Notes: generated from the sequence alone by a model not told the origin. A stretch of DNA of 64,000 nt from Symbiodinium natans (GCA_905221605.1 CAJNDS010002340.1:122501-186500); one strand, 5' to 3'. Shown: positions 32,041 to 44,881, counted from the first letter of the stretch. Numbers and translations are program-made.

Positions 32041-35000
32041 CAAATGAATTATTTAATGATTAATTAATAATCAATTAATAATCAATTAATAATCATTTAA
32101 TACTTAATTAATAATTAACAATGAATTAAGAAATTAATTAGGGCTCCCTAAGCCAAAGCCCCTCGCTTTTGGGGCGTTCACTTCATTACGTGCTGGGGAA
32201 TCAGGGGCTTCAGGCGGGGTTTCGGAGAGTAGTAGTGGAGGGCTGGGTATGTTGGGTTTAGGGTTTAGGGTTTAGGGTTTAGGGTTTAGGGTTTAGGGTT
32301 TAGGGTTTAGGCTTCAGGGTTTTGGGTTGTTTCGGCTTTGGACTCTGGGGAATAAGTTTTCAGTGTCAGTTCTGCAGATCGTCCTCGGATCTCTGAACCT
32401 GAACTCTTCTGCCCTGAACCTGAACCCTGCATGGCTACCATATGGATGTTTCCCAAAAGAGTCACCCAAAAAACTCGAGTATTGCTAGAGGAACCCCCAA
32501 AAGGGTAGCCCATTTGAAATTTGGGAAACCCCACCTCCAAGGGTAGATGCATGGTCCCTTAAAGGGGACCCTTTCTATGCCGCTCACATCGCCTATACAA
32601 CCCAAGGCCCATATATCAGAACCCTCTATACGGAGGTAAGGGACAACATTATTACTCTATTATTAAGGGCCCATATAACTGCCCATCGACCACCATATCT
32701 ACCACGTGCTAAGCTGGGGCTGCCGCGTGTTCTCTTTGTTTGCCCGGTACTCCTTGTGGAAAGCGCCACTCACCGAGGTCCCCCCTGCCTGAGCGTCTCC
32801 ATGACTGTAGGCATGCGGGCTGAAACCTTGAAACCCTGAAACCCTGAACCTTGAAGATCCTTTAAGATAGCTTACCGTAAGGTTTAGCCGCAAGTTTAGC
32901 CCTATTTTTATCATGAAGCAGCACCGGTGAGATCACTATACTGGCCGGCGCACGAGGCAGCAGGCAAGGCACGTATTCTCGCCAGCCCAGTAGCATCCTG
33001 AACCCTAAGCCCTAAACCACGGGTTGAGGGATTCGGGAATAGCATTGCAATTCCCGACTCGTCTGAAACCCCTGCAGCCGCCCGAGAGCTCTGAAATTGC
33101 ATAGGGTTTCTGTCCGGAGTTTTGCCGGGTTTTCTTTTGCTTCTTCAAGGGGGGCTTTTCGGCGTTCTATTGGAACCTTGGGAAACTCTTGGGGGCCTCA
33201 AGGCCTGTGGGCTGGAGCCCTAAACCCTAAACCCTAAACCCTAAACCCTAAACCCTAAACCCTAAACCCTAAACCCTAAACCCTAAACCCTAAACCCTAA
33301 ACCCTAAACCCTAAACCCTAAACCCTAAACCCTACCGGGTTTTTCTTTTGCTTCCTCATGGGGGCTCTTGGGGGGCCATCGGAACCTCTGGAAGCTCTTG
33401 TTTCTTGAAGGCTTTTGGGTTCTATGAAGGACTATTCTTGTACAAGTTCCCAATGAATCACATACAAGTTCTATCTATCCTGGCCTTGGGTGTTTAGGGT
33501 TTAGGGTTTAGGGTTTAGGGTTTAGGGTTTAGGGTTTAGGGTTTAGGGAAGGGGCTCAAGCGCCCAGGCATTGTACAAGACAATGCTCAGGCTCGTTGTG
33601 AATGATCCCGAGCCCCTAAACCCAAAACCCAAAACCCAAAACCCTGAACCCTGAACCCTGAACCCTAAACCCTAAACCCTAAACCCTAAACCCTAAACCC
33701 TAAACCCTAAACCCTAAACCCTAAACACTAAACCCTAAACCCTAAACCCTAAACCCTAAACACTAAACCCTAAACCCTAAACCCTAAACCCTAAACCCTA
33801 AACCCTAAACCCTAAACCCTAAACCCTACCCTAAATCCTAAACCCTAAACCCTAAACCCTAACTCTAACTTGCAAAGATCCGACCTCCTCTCCCCACGGG
33901 GCCCTGACCAGCTTTACAAAGACCCGGTGCATCGGCTTTGAGCCGTCCGTCACCACCTGAACACAGGTTTCGCCTTTGTGGCTTAGGGTTTAGGGTTTAG
34001 GGTTTTAGGGTTTAGGGTTTAGGGTTGAGGGTTGAGGGTTTAGGGCTTCGTTGCCGACTGAAAGTCCTGGAGGAAAGGTTTTAAGGCTCGGGGTTCAGGG
34101 TCTAAGGCCCTAAACCCGAACTTCCGAATACCCCCCCCCCCCCCCCCCCCCCCCACCTAAACCCTAAACCCTAAACCCCAAACCCCAAACCCTAAACCCT
34201 AAACCCTAAACCCTAAACCCTAAACCCTAAACCCTAAACCCTAAACCCTAAACCCTAAAGCAAACCCCCTTGAAGAGGAAATCCCTACACGGATGAGGGC
34301 TCTGAAAACGCAGCCTCCACCTAAGGCCATGACCCTAACCCGTGCACTGTTCACACCTTCCCATCTTCAAGCCCTGGGAGTTCTGTGTTTAGGGTTTAGG
34401 GTTTAGGGTTTAGGGTTTAGGGTTTAGGGTTTAGGGTTAGGGTTTCGGGTTTAGGGTTTCAGGGCGGGTTACAAGGTCCACAAGGCCTACACGGTTCAGA
34501 AGGCTTGAAGGGGTTCAGAGGTTCATGAGCCCTAAATCTCACGTGGGGTTGCGAGGGCCGTGGCGACTGTCCCGCACGCAAAGATGCAACTATCACGATT
34601 TAGGGTTTCGAGCTTGGGGTTTAGGGCGTTTAGGGTTTAGGCTTGGAGGTGTAGGGTACCAACACAAAGCTGCTCAGTCAAATGGATCAGCTCTTTCACA
34701 CATTGCCCTAAACCCTAAACCCTAAAACCCTAAACCCTAAACCCTAAACCCTAAACCCTAACGTCAGTGTTGATGGTGCGCCTCTCTGTCGGGGTACTCT
34801 TCATCTCTCCTGTGGCAGAAGTATGCATCGACGTATTGATGCTAACATGAAAGAATCGGGCTCTAGTGCTTTTGAACCCTAAACCCTAAACCCTAAACCC
34901 TAAGCCCTAAACCCTCAACCGTGTGTATGGCACTGGGCATCTGGAAACCAGAGCAACTCCATGAAACTTCACCGCTGAAGTCCAGGGATCCAACGGCGCC

Positions 35001-35331
35001 CAGGTTGTATGGTGTCAGCGTGTGAGTCTTTTCGAAGATGATTGAATTCTGATCTTTTTTTATTATATTCGCATATGAAGATAGTTTTTTGCTACTATAC
35101 TACGATATTCCGATACTGCGATATTGCGATACTACTATACTGCTATGTTACCTTATTACTAGATTGCTATATTGTGGTATTGCGATACTGCGATATTGAT
35201 ATATTGCCATACAACTATACATTTGTAGATTCTTATATGGCTACTTTATTCGCATTCTTCTAGCATCAGTTGACTATACCATTATGGCTTATGCTTCAGG
35301 GTCTTGAGAATGGAAGGGTTAGGGCCAGGGT

Positions 35332-35377
<46 letters not shown>

Positions 35378-35561
35378 GGTTTAGGGTTTAGGGACTCATA
35401 TCACCTGACATGCAACTATGTTCGGGTCTCACTTCCCTCGGTCCTGGGGGTGAGGCGGGGCTCGACCTATGTGAACTGTGTTCCACATTCTAGGCTGCCC
35501 AGCAACCTAGGATCAAAAAGGGTGCTCTCTTTTTTTGCTTGAAGGGGCTTATAAGGGAACC

Positions 35562-35594
<33 letters not shown>

Positions 35595-36000
35595 AGAAAA
35601 AAGAAAAAAAAAAAAAAAAAAAAAAGGAAAGGGCACTACTGGGCATCCTAGCATTCAACTGGCTTCTGCGACGACGGCAACGCGAGCAAGTGCTCATAAG
35701 GTTGTGGCAGGTGCTTTCAACCCAAGTCCCATTCTGAAATTGAGTTTCTTTAGGGTTTAGGGTTTAGGGTTTAGGGTTTAGGGTTTAGGGTTTAGGGTTT
35801 AGGCTACATCCCCCATCTGTGGGCACTTGAAAGCTCAGGTGCCTGACGCACGGAAGGCGCCCCTAGCGCATAGAAACAACTGCAGGGGCAGCCCTCACAA
35901 AGACAAAGATGCCACCATGGAAAGGGCATCTGGAAAGGCCGAGATTGACCATACAGGATCCCGAAGTACTTGGGTGTTAACATGGGGCTTACTTTTGGGT
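32041..36000. repeat. Repeat-rich stretch
   Basis: AT-rich TAATTAATAATCAAT repeats at 32041-32145. Tracts at 32253-32320, 33216-33334, 33490-33550, 33610-33868 (a long array with CCCTAAAC and CACTAAAC variants), 33982-34045, 34155-34260, 34387-34465, 34703-34760 and 35750-35802. A GGGTTGA variant array lies at 35327-35390. Family D copy at 32551-32683; a family A copy with internal C and A runs at 35490-35651. C-run at 34128-34155. No gene seen. Confidence 0.55.
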
Positions 36001-37150
36001 AGCTTATTCTAGTTCAACTTCAATAGATGTCAGGAGGTAAGTGGTATTCTGCATATTCCTACTTGCTAACGTTGCACTCGCTCAGTTTGCTAAGAGGCAG
36101 GTTGGCCCCTTACTCACGGATGCTGGCCTTTTAATCTCAATTCCTGCTGGTGGAGGGGGGGGGGGGGGGGGGGGGGGGCGGAGGCGTCTGGTGGGTTCCC
36201 CACTGGACCCCCCGGGCCTCGCCCTGCCCAGGGCGTTGAAATTGGGTGCCGGTGACGACTTCGTGTCGCGCAGTGTGGCGAGGCGCTTCCGCCTCGGGAC
36301 CGTCGGTCCATGGCCTGGGCCTCACCCTCCTTGCGAGCTGGGCTCTTTGGGATGTTGGCTGACTGTGCTAGTCCTGGACACGGCACATGCTGCCCTTCGG
36401 GGACAACTTTGGTACCGGGGCCTTAGTGTGCGTGGCGCTGCGGCATGGCAGGGTTCCGAAGTCATTTCGGAGCTTGGTGGCAGGGTTGGCTGACGGCGGG
36501 GCATCTTCGGGGTGCTCTACTATGCCTTCTTTGCGCCGGTGACTCTCTCATACGCTTGTGTTTTCTCCGCGTGGGCTGGCCAGGTGCTACTCTGCGCTTG
36601 CCAGGGAGCAGAGAGTTCTGCTGCCTCGCATTCCTTAGCCGGGCGGCTCTCCTCGCCGCCAAAGCCAGGCTCGGTACACCTTTTCTTCGTGAAGATCACC
36701 ATTATCTGCTGCGTTGACATGGACACGGTCTCCACTTCATTGGCAGGCTTGCGACTGTTCGCTCTTTTCGACACCAACCTCACAGTTTCGACCCTCTTCG
36801 CGGTTTCTGCATCACATCTCTTTTGCAAACGGACAGGTGACTTGCCGGGGCACACCTCTTTCTTTGAGCTGTTCGTCCTTTCAGGACATTTGCCGCTGCA
36901 GTGAGCTCTCGAAGAAAAACTCCTTAAACCGCCCTCATCAGAGGGAGCAGGTTGACGTGTCGTACACGCGTACATGCGTACATGCGTGCGTACGGGGGGG
37001 GCGGAGGGAGGAGGATGTTGCATTGTAGAGGCCCCCCCCCCGATATGATCCCTCTACCCTACTTCGGCGCTAAACCCGAAAGGCCCTCTCTTGCTCTAAG
37101 GGCCCTAAAGGCCCTCTATTGCCCTAAAGGCACTAAAGGCCCTACAGGCC
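36001..37150. other. GC-rich open region, coding status unresolved
   Basis: Long frames stay open on both strands (for example 36041-36493 plus, 36520-37023 minus). A G-run at 36157-36178 interrupts any reading. The plus frame starting at 36041 has a hydrophobic, signal-like beginning (MVFCIFLLANVALAQF). No domain is recognisable, and base composition alone would keep such frames open. Confidence 0.25.
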
Positions 37151-37315
37151 CCAAACCCTAAACCCTAAACCCTAAACCCTAAACCCTAAACCCTAAACCC
37201 TAAACCCTAAACCCTAAACCCTAAACCCTAAACCCTAAACCCTAAGCCCTAAACCCTACACCCTAAACCCTAAACCCTAAACCCTACACCCTAAACCCTA
37301 AACCCTAAACCCTAA
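37151..37315. repeat. Long CCCTAAA telomere-like tract
   Basis: About 23 units with scattered CCCTACA and CCCTAAG variants. Confidence 0.95.
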
Positions 37316-40300
37316 GGAGCCACAAGGGCCACCACTGCTTCGGGGCCCGGGCGACACGGTACCGCGGACGATGCTGCCAGCTGCGAAGGCTTCCGCTCTC
37401 TCTGTCAGGGCCAGGTAGAACCTCTGCATTCGACAGCTCGGAGGTAGAAGTGTTAAGGGTTTAGGGTTTAGGGTTTAGGGTTTAGGAATAAATGCTTTGA
37501 TTGTTTTTGGTTCGTCTCCATGTACACCTAGCAAATGGGCCCTGCCCTTCTCCTGGTTTGATGTCGACCGCTGGTGTTAGTTGAGCTCGGCTTTGGGGCT
37601 TATGGTTTGTAGGTCATGTGCAACTCCTAAACCCTAAACCCTAAACCCTAAACCCTAAACCCTAAACCCTAAACCCTAAACCCTAAACCCTAAACCCTAA
37701 ACCCTAAACCGGAAGCTCCTTGATTTGAGCGCTTCATTGCTCCCGGCCCCCTCCCAGGCGTCTGTGACCGGACGGCCAGTGGCAGCACTCACCCGACATG
37801 TGCGAGGTTACGAAAACAAGGCCCTATAATGGACACCCCCCCAAATAGTAGGATTCCCTTATAAGAAGGACCTCAATAAGGTACCCCTAATTTCTCAACC
37901 CCCCCATGTGGTAAGTGGGAGTAAGTGTCGCAACAGCAGCCATGACTGTTGGAGCAACGAAAATTAGGCGAGTAAGTTTGCTGCAAAAAGTACTTAGGAA
38001 GTCTTGGGCTGTCGCAAACTGGGGATCCCTTTTCTGGGCCCTGGCTAAGGGAAATCTGCTACAAGTATCTGGGTCTTTTGGAAGACACATGACACTCCAA
38101 ACTGGTTCCACAACTGGGTCCCAGCTACAAGTGAGTTGGGGGGGGGCGGGGGGTTGGGGGGTTTAGGACTTTGAAGGGTTTCGGGGGTTAAACTAGGGTG
38201 TGGCGAGACCCGACAGCCGGCCGGCGGAAACTGAGGGGTTGGGGGCGGGGGGATTGGGGCGGGCCTAAGCAAAGAGCTCCGTAAGCCCTAAACCCTAAAC
38301 CCTAAACCCTAAACTCTGAACCCTAAACCCTAAACCCGCGAGTTTGGGGTGTAGGGCCCTGGCAAGTCGTTGATCGAAATCTCCTCCTCTTCAATCTGTC
38401 GGTTGTCCTGTGAAGATGAGGAAACTCTGGGGCATGCCGAAACTTGAAACCTGAAACTTGAAACCCTAGGCCCTAAACCCTAAACCCTAAACCCGAAATC
38501 CTAAACCCCAAACCCCAAACCCCAAGCCCTGTCCTTGAACGGCTCCTGTAGCTCTTCGAGGATGGTCTCGAAGAGTTTGTCCAAGTTGGCGGAGTCTGAG
38601 ACATTCATCTCTCCTTTCGGCGCCCCTAAGCCCGAAACCCTAAACCCTAAACCCTAAACCCTATACCCTAGAAATCTTAAACCCTAAACCCTATCAACCC
38701 GAAACGTTGGGATGTTCCCCCTTCTACTAACCAGTCCTAATAAGTGGATTATAGTAGGGGGGGGGGGTTACTATAACCCCTATTCAGGCCTGTTAGTTTA
38801 AAGGGGGAACATCCCAACCCAAACTCTTTAAACCTTGAAACCACTTTGGTAGCCATAGAAGCGCCCACATGAACAGCAAAGGTTCCTCTCAATAAGGGTC
38901 CCTTTCGGGGCACCTTTTGGCGAGGAATCCTCAAAGCGCCTACATGGGCCCCCCAAGCTTATGTAAAACTAAAGGTAAAAATAGAAATAACAACGATGTC
39001 AATATTAATAACGGAGGTAGTTTTTTAAAAAAACAAACGATGATGATAACCATAATAAGGATAATACTGATACTAACATATGATAAGAATCAGAATGATG
39101 ATAACTTTTTATGTGACAATCATGAAGTAGCTTGGGGCTTTGCGAGTCAGGTGCGGCGAGGTGTTGTGAGCTCTGTGCCACTGTGATGGGCTGACGCGCT
39201 TCTGCAGCATTCGGGTGCAGGGTCACACCTTCTCCTCAGAAGACACAGAAAGGCCACCCCTAAACCCCAAAACCTAACCCGAATAACCCAATTAAACAGA
39301 AATGGTTGGCCTGCTTGCTCGTGCCATCTGCTCCAGTCGCGATCCTGGCACTGCCCGCATGGCCCCCTCTTCTGGAATGGGGCTTCTGGAGCATGAACAG
39401 GCCGGCACGTGGGTAGTTCTCGAAATTCGGATCCCTTTTGAGGGGTCCCATATATAGCACGGCACTCTTAAAACAAAGGACCCCAAAACGGACCCGAATT
39501 TAGACAACCCCCCACTAAGAAACCTTCTGGCGGCAGGTTCAAAGCCCTCAAGGACTTCGCAAGCCCAAGCAAGCCTGCACCCAAATACCCCAGACCCCAA
39601 AGCCGAAAAACCCTAAACCCTAAACCCTAAAACCCTAAAACCCCAAACCCTGAAACCCTAAACCCTGAACCCTAAAATCCCTCGAACCCTTAACCCTAAA
39701 CGCTAAACCCTGAAACCCAAAACCCCAAGCCACAAAAAAACCGAACTCTCCAACCGCCTGGACGATATTCACAAAGTTCGCATCATTTTGGAGCAGCTCC
39801 ATGACCCGCCTCAGATGGGTTTAGGGTTTAGGGTTTAGGGTTTAGGGAAATCAGGGGGTACCTTATTGGGGTCCTTCCTATAAGGGAATCCTACTGTGAA
39901 CCGATATTGGGGGTCCCCTATTTTCGGAAGCTCTCAGGTCACCGGTTCGGTGGGCTTAGGGTTGAGGCTTCGGGGGTCGTCACTGAGCCATGTGTTAGGG
40001 TTTAGGGTTTAGGGCTTAGGGTTTAGGGTTTAGGGCTTAGAGTTTAGGGTTTAGGGGTTAGGGGCTTCGGGCGTAGGGGCGCCGAGTTGGGGTTGATGGG
40101 TTTGGGAAGTTCGTGCTTTAGCGCCGAACCGAAACCCCCCCCCCCCCCTAAGCAAACCCTAATCCCAAACCCTAAACCCTAAACCCTAAACCCTAAACCC
40201 TTATCCCTAAATCCTAAACCCTAAACCCTAATTATGCCTTGAAAGGGTCAGGCAAACACTTTCCAGAAGCTCCGGCATCTAAGTTCCAGACACGACCACA

Positions 40301-40372
40301 TTTCCTGCCGCGTCGTCCTGGCAGCATTCGGCAGATTCTACGCCCGTTGGAAGAATTCTAACTCGGGTATGG
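37316..40372. repeat. Repeat-rich stretch with MITE-like units
   Basis: CCCTAAA tract at 37625-37710; inverted family C copy at 37807-37897; family B copy 4 at 38706-38818 with a G-run in its loop; a further inverted repeat at 39423-39501 (AAATTCGGATCC and GGACCCGAATTT); family C copy at 39846-39930; tract at 40155-40240. No gene seen. Confidence 0.55.
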
Positions 40373-40580
40373 GTTTAGGCTTTAGGCTTTAGGCTTTAGG
40401 CTTTAGGCTTTAGGCTTTAGGCTTTAGGCTTTAGGCTTTAGGCTTTAGGCTTTAGGCTTTAGGCTTTAGGCTTTAGGCTTTAGGCTTTAGGCTTTAGGCT
40501 TTAGGCTTTAGGGTTTAGGGTTTAGGGTTTAGGGATTAGGGATTAGGGCTTAGGGTTTCGGGTTTAGGGTTTAGGGTTCA
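40373..40580. repeat. GGCTTTA variant array merging into TTTAGGG
   Basis: About 19 uniform GGCTTTA units (40373-40508) pass into canonical GGGTTTA units and then GGGATTA variants. A single base substitution has been spread through the whole block. Confidence 0.9.
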
Positions 40581-42169
40581 CGGGTAGTCTAGCTACAAGT
40601 AGGGTTTGGGGTTTAGGGTTTAGAGTATAGGGTTCAGGGTGGGTCTTCCACTTAGAAGCCCCAGTTAAAACAACCCATGAACCTCAAAGTACCCCCGTTG
40701 GAAGAATCCTGATTTGGGTATGGGTTGGGCTTCGGGGGGGTTCTTCGTACGGTAATCCCGTGCAGGGTTCCAGAGGGGAACATGAAGTACCTAGCCGAAC
40801 TCCCTTCCCTAAACCCTAACCCTAAACCCTAAACCCTAAACCCTAAACCCTAAACCCTAAACCCTAAACCCTAAACCCTAAACCCTAAACCTACTTCCCA
40901 AAACCCTAAACCCTAAAACCCTTAACCCTAAACCCCAAACCTACTACTACGTTACAAAGAAGTAAGGCGCACTAGGAAGTGTGGGACTTCAAACCCGGGG
41001 TCTCTAGGCAGAGTCGGATGGGAGTTGGGTTTAGGGTTTAGGGTTTAGGGTTCAGGGTTTAGGGTTTAGGGTTAGGGCGCTTGGAGGCTAATGCAAACAT
41101 TTCGGCCCAACCCGATGCCCGGATTCCTATCAACCACAAGCCCGGCCTTCAACCCTAAAGACTATGAACCCTTAACCCGTGAAGCCTTCAAACCGCAAAC
41201 AATCAACCCTACACCCTAAACCCTAATCCCTAAAGTTCAACAGCCCTCCCAAAAGCCCTAACCCCAAACCCGAAAAAACAAATACATAGACGGTGAGACC
41301 CTGGAACGGCATTTGAGCGGTGCCCGACACCCTACAATCCTATTTTGCTTCGGAAACATGCTTGCGGCAGCTTGTGTGTTTCCAAGCTTTTGCTTCCGAC
41401 ATGACTCTGACCCGATTTGTGCTTACGCCGCCTTACGCCGGCAACAAACAACAGCCTTACGTCGCTTGCAGCCACAATGCTAACATTGCCCCGGAATTGC
41501 TTACGCTCCCTTGCGGAACACAACACTTTGCTTGCGCCAAACCTTGCTTCTGAAAGCCCCGGTCTTTGTCTAAGTCTGAACAAGGAGGAGGGTTCTGATC
41601 TCCTCCCATTGCGCCCTGATAAACCGGGTTTAGGGTTGAGGGCTTTAGGGCTTACAACCCTAAGCCCCCTAAACCCTGAAGCCGAATTTAGTATCAGCAT
41701 GGGCTATTAGCGGTCTTTTAGTCCCCATAGTCAACCCCATAACTGGCCTTTTCACCCTAAACCTAAACCCTAAACCCTAAACCCTAAACCCTAAACCCTA
41801 AACCCTAAACCCTAAACCCTAAACCCTAAACCCTAAACCCTAAACCCCAAACCCTAAACAGAAAAAAACCCTAAACCCTATGCCCTATACCCTCTGAAGC
41901 CCCACCTAGTAACCTCCAAGGCCCATGGGGCGCCTCGCCATCATCGCCTGGCGACAGCGCCTCCCTGCACAAGGCCTCCACCTGAGCCAAGGGTGAAGTG
42001 GGGAGTTTAGGGTTTAGGGTTTAGGGTTTAGGGTTTAGGGTTTAGGGTTTAGGGTTTAGGGTTTAGGGTTTGGGGTTTGGGGTTTAGGGTTAGGGCTTAG
42101 GGTATGTGATGTAGGGTTTATATTTCTTGTACCCCCAAAAGGACATCCAAGGTATACACTCACCAATAT
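40581..42169. repeat. Telomere-like tracts bordering the viral element
   Basis: Tracts at 40807-40945, 41037-41070, 41754-41865 and 42005-42095. The unique segment 41280-41620 has open frames on both strands but nothing recognisable. The left end of the viral element follows at 42170. Confidence 0.55.
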
Positions 42170-42437
42170 TAAGTTAGTTGATACCATTTCCATTTTCTAA
42201 CCATGCCCACCCCCCTATGCCCCCGAAGACCCAAAACCATAACAACCTATGCCTCAACCCTAAACTCACCGAAAAGACCCATAGTAGGACCCACCTGAAG
42301 AACCCATACTATGGAACTACCCAAAACCCCATAGAAAAACCCCAACCTCAAACCCATACACCAACACCCCCATAGAAAAACCCATATTTCCCAACCCATA
42401 TTCCCTAACCCTTGAAAATGGAAATGGTATTCTCTAA
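42170..42437 (+). repeat. Left terminal inverted repeat of the viral element
   Basis: Begins TAAGTTAGTTGATACCATTT and is matched, inverted, by 62071-62409. Shared interior blocks include CCATAACAACCTATGCCTCA and CATAGAAAAACC. The repeat is itself bracketed by ATACCATTTCCATTTTC (42181-42197) and its inverse GAAAATGGAAATGGTAT (42414-42430). Confidence 0.85.
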
Positions 42438-42532
42438 TAAAATAACAATAATATGAATAAGGTTTAGGGATAAGGTAAAATCAAAATATAGTTATAATAT
42501 GTAACAACTTAAGGGTTATAACTACATTATAC

Positions 42533-43146
42533 TTAAGAATTATCAATCGGAATTTCAATAATCACTCTATCCTTCTGCTTTTGAAATATCATAAGATAAT
42601 CTTCTAAGAACTCATCGTTCATCAGGAACTGATTAACGTGATTGAATAGTTTGTTAATGTCGGGCTTTCGTTTCTTGTCTTCCGGTTGTTCTTCTTCTTC
42701 TGGCTCGTCTTGAAATTTATTAGGGAATTGTTCGTTGAATCGTTTGCGTACTTGCCTTTTCTGCTTTTCGTATTCTGCCTGAATCTCTGCTTGTAATTCG
42801 TCGTTTAGTTTGCCTTCTTTCCTTAAATTACCTCTCTTCGTTGAATAACCTTTCATCAATATATTTAGTTCCGAGTTCGGATGTAACGCATAATGGAAAT
42901 GGGCATCCCAGTTTTCGTTTTTTATTTTGTGTCCGCATTCTTTGCGTAATTGGCTCCCTTTTGCTCTCTCTTCTCTTCTCGCTTGGCTATAATCGTTTTT
43001 GTTTTTACCGTAACATTTTCTTTTCGCTTCACGGCACTTACTACAAGTCTTAAAGCCGTCAAACTCTTCAACATCTTTCGTCGCACAACACGATTTACAC
43101 ACTCGTTTTTCCACCTTAACATATTAAAAGTCCACTCTTTAGGCAT
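42533..43146 (-). pseudogene. Zinc-finger protein of the viral element (one frameshift)
   Basis: The likely start is the ATG at 43146 (MPKEWTFNML); a frameshift near 43112 is needed to enter the 193-residue frame. That frame has CKSCC and CSKC close to the N-terminus, a Cys4-type zinc-binding pattern, then a basic region, a CGHK..HFHYALH segment that may hold a second metal site, and an acidic, Lys-rich C-terminal half. Similar small Cys-motif proteins are common in PLVs and Polintons, where they may bind DNA; no function is established here. It is the first gene inside the left TIR. A near-perfect palindrome with TCTA lies ~40 bp upstream. Confidence 0.6.
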
Positions 43147-43165
43147 GGTTAGACTGAAAAAAATC

Positions 43166-43191
43166 TTCTAATATTTTAATTAATATTAGAA
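43166..43191. promoter_or_regulatory. AT-rich palindrome with TCTA upstream of the zinc-finger gene
   Basis: TTCTAATATT and its inverse AATATTAGAA frame a TTAATT centre (26 bp). The minus-strand TCTA is ~40 bp from the ATG at 43146. The same TTCTAA..ATTAATTA wording precedes the ATPase and penton genes. Confidence 0.45.
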
Positions 43192-43360
43192 CATTTGAAC
43201 GAGCAATGGGCAATAGGGGCACATTTCCAAACTAATTAACCATTACCGCACTCTTATGATACGCTTATGGTATAGCGAAACACGCGGGGTGAAAAAATGA
43301 TGTCTGGGACTTATGGCACTTTACACTGTCAAATATATGAATAAACAATACTTTAAGTAA

Positions 43361-43939
43361 TTATTTTAATATCTCGTGTAACTGATAAAATTCAAACAAG
43401 AATTTAAATCGTTTCTTATACTGACTTAAATGCTGGCAATCCTCGAGTTCATCTATGATAGCACTTAACCTAGCGTTATACATCCTTAGTATATATTTAT
43501 TCAACTTTTTTAAAATGCGCTGTTTCAACCCATCAAGTTCAATTTCTATCCGTTCTATATCTTTTTTGATGACTTCAATGTCTGTAGTGTTCTCTTCTAT
43601 TCTTTGTCCGCATTCTTCAGGTGTTATTTTGTTTGCGGTGCCCCATCCGGTGCTACAAATTTCAACGCTTCCAATTTGTCCATCATTCTTAAATATATTG
43701 TTCTCATCGGGGGATACGTGCCTACCTGTTGAACCAAACTTAATATTTCTCTTATCAATGACGGTATTTGTTGTTACTATGTTGTTGTCCTTTATCGTCT
43801 TCGTTTCCTTATGATATGACTGACGCTTAAACCTACAAGGGATACAAGAAACACCTTTAGCATGAATGAAAAAGCCTTTCTTTTTGCTGTCGCTGTCATC
43901 GCTTTTATCTGGCATACATATATTTTGATTTCTTACCAT
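43361..43939 (-). CDS. Unknown protein with C-terminal coiled coil
   Basis: An intact frame of 192 residues starting at ATG 43939 (MVRNQNICMPDKSDD). The N-terminal half is polar with a CIPC pair; residues from ~110 form heptad-like stretches (EENTTDIEVIKKDIERIEIEL) followed by a Lys/Arg-rich helical C-terminus. No family recognised. It lies on the minus strand, divergent from the packaging ATPase at 44118, with a ~180 bp intergenic gap. Being intact in an otherwise broken element may be chance or may mean recent integration. Confidence 0.6.
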   Translation of the reverse strand: MVRNQNICMPDKSDDSDSKKKGFFIHAKGVSCIPCRFKRQSYHKETKTIKDNNIVTTNTVIDKRNIKFGSTGRHVSPDENNIFKNDGQIGSVEICSTGWGTANKITPEECGQRIEENTTDIEVIKKDIERIEIELDGLKQRILKKLNKYILRMYNARLSAIIDELEDCQHLSQYKKRFKFLFEFYQLHEILK

Positions 43940-44100
43940 TTTTCAAACAAATAATAACTGACTTTACAAACTCTTATGACAAATAACAACATCGTCTAAT
44001 TTTATTTTCAGTTATTACCTGTTATTCTATTACTTCTAAACCGTTTATGGTTTCAATATAGGTTTCATACTTTGTATCCATTATATATTTAAATCATAAA

Positions 44101-44117
44101 ATTTCTAATTAGTATTA
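44101..44117 (+). promoter_or_regulatory. TCTA motif upstream of packaging ATPase
   Basis: ATTTCTAATTAGTATTA directly before ATG 44118; TCTA at 44104-44107. Similar TCTA motifs precede MCP (49118-49126), fibre (47482-47485), penton (51599-51602), the 53522 gene (53509-53512) and the 58860 gene (58843-58846). Confidence 0.5.
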
Positions 44118-44881
44118 ATGAGTGAAACCATACCAAAAGTGGAACCGATAGACATACCCGAGTATAAATATAAAAATAGCAAATATGAAATGATGCCTAA
44201 CTTACCCGCTAGGATGCTATGCGTTGCCTCTTCAACTGGAGGAAAGACGGTGCTTATTCAAAATCTGATATTGAAAATCTACCGAGGTTCATTTGAAAGA
44301 ATATACATATTCTCACCTAGTGTTCATGTTGATGACACTTGGACGGCAGTTAAGAAATATATCAGCGATGAAATGAAGGCGGATACTGAAAAGGAACAAG
44401 TATATTATGAAGACTATGACCCCATAGCATTGAAGAAGATAATAGACACTCAGCATAAAGTCATTGGTTTTCAAAAGAAGAGCAAGCAAAAGGATTTATT
44501 TAACATACTTATAATTATTGACGATTTCGCAGACGACCCCAAATTCGTTAGATACTCTAGTTTATTACACGGACTATTCACTAGGGGACGACAGAACGCC
44601 ATCTCGTGTATTCTATCTACGCAGAAATACAATGTATTAGCTCCGATAATTAGGTTGAACGCGTCGGCGCTATTTATCTTCAGATTGAAGAATATGAATG
44701 AAGTCAATAGCTTTTTAGATGAAACTCAGCGTTAGTGGTTAAGAACTCGCTGTGTCAGATATATCAACAAGCGGTGAATTATGCCCCTTACTCTTTTTTC
44801 TACATAAACACCAACTCCAAGGGTGTTAATAAGATGTTTTACATTGATTTTGAACAACGCTTTGAAGTTTCGGATGATTAA
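44118..44881 (+). pseudogene. A32/FtsK-HerA-type genome packaging ATPase (one frameshift near the end)
   Basis: The main frame (205 residues) holds all the core motifs of the viral packaging ATPases that drive DNA into capsids of Polintons, virophages, PLVs and NCLDVs. Walker A is ASSTGGKT at residues 37-44, Walker B is LIIIDD near 131-136, a sensor-like STQK is at 167-170, and GLFTRGRQN precedes it. A stop at 44733-44735 follows a frameshift; the C-terminal part continues in frame 2 from 44732 (VVKNSLCQIYQQ ... INTNSKGVNKMFYIDF) to the TAA at 44879-44881. ATG 44118 is the natural start and follows a TCTA promoter-like motif. Assignment is strong. Confidence 0.85.

Noticed and set aside
42170-42180. 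Target-site duplication at the ends of the viral element
   Set aside because: The bases outside TAAGTTAG (CAATAT on the left, TTATGG on the right) do not match.
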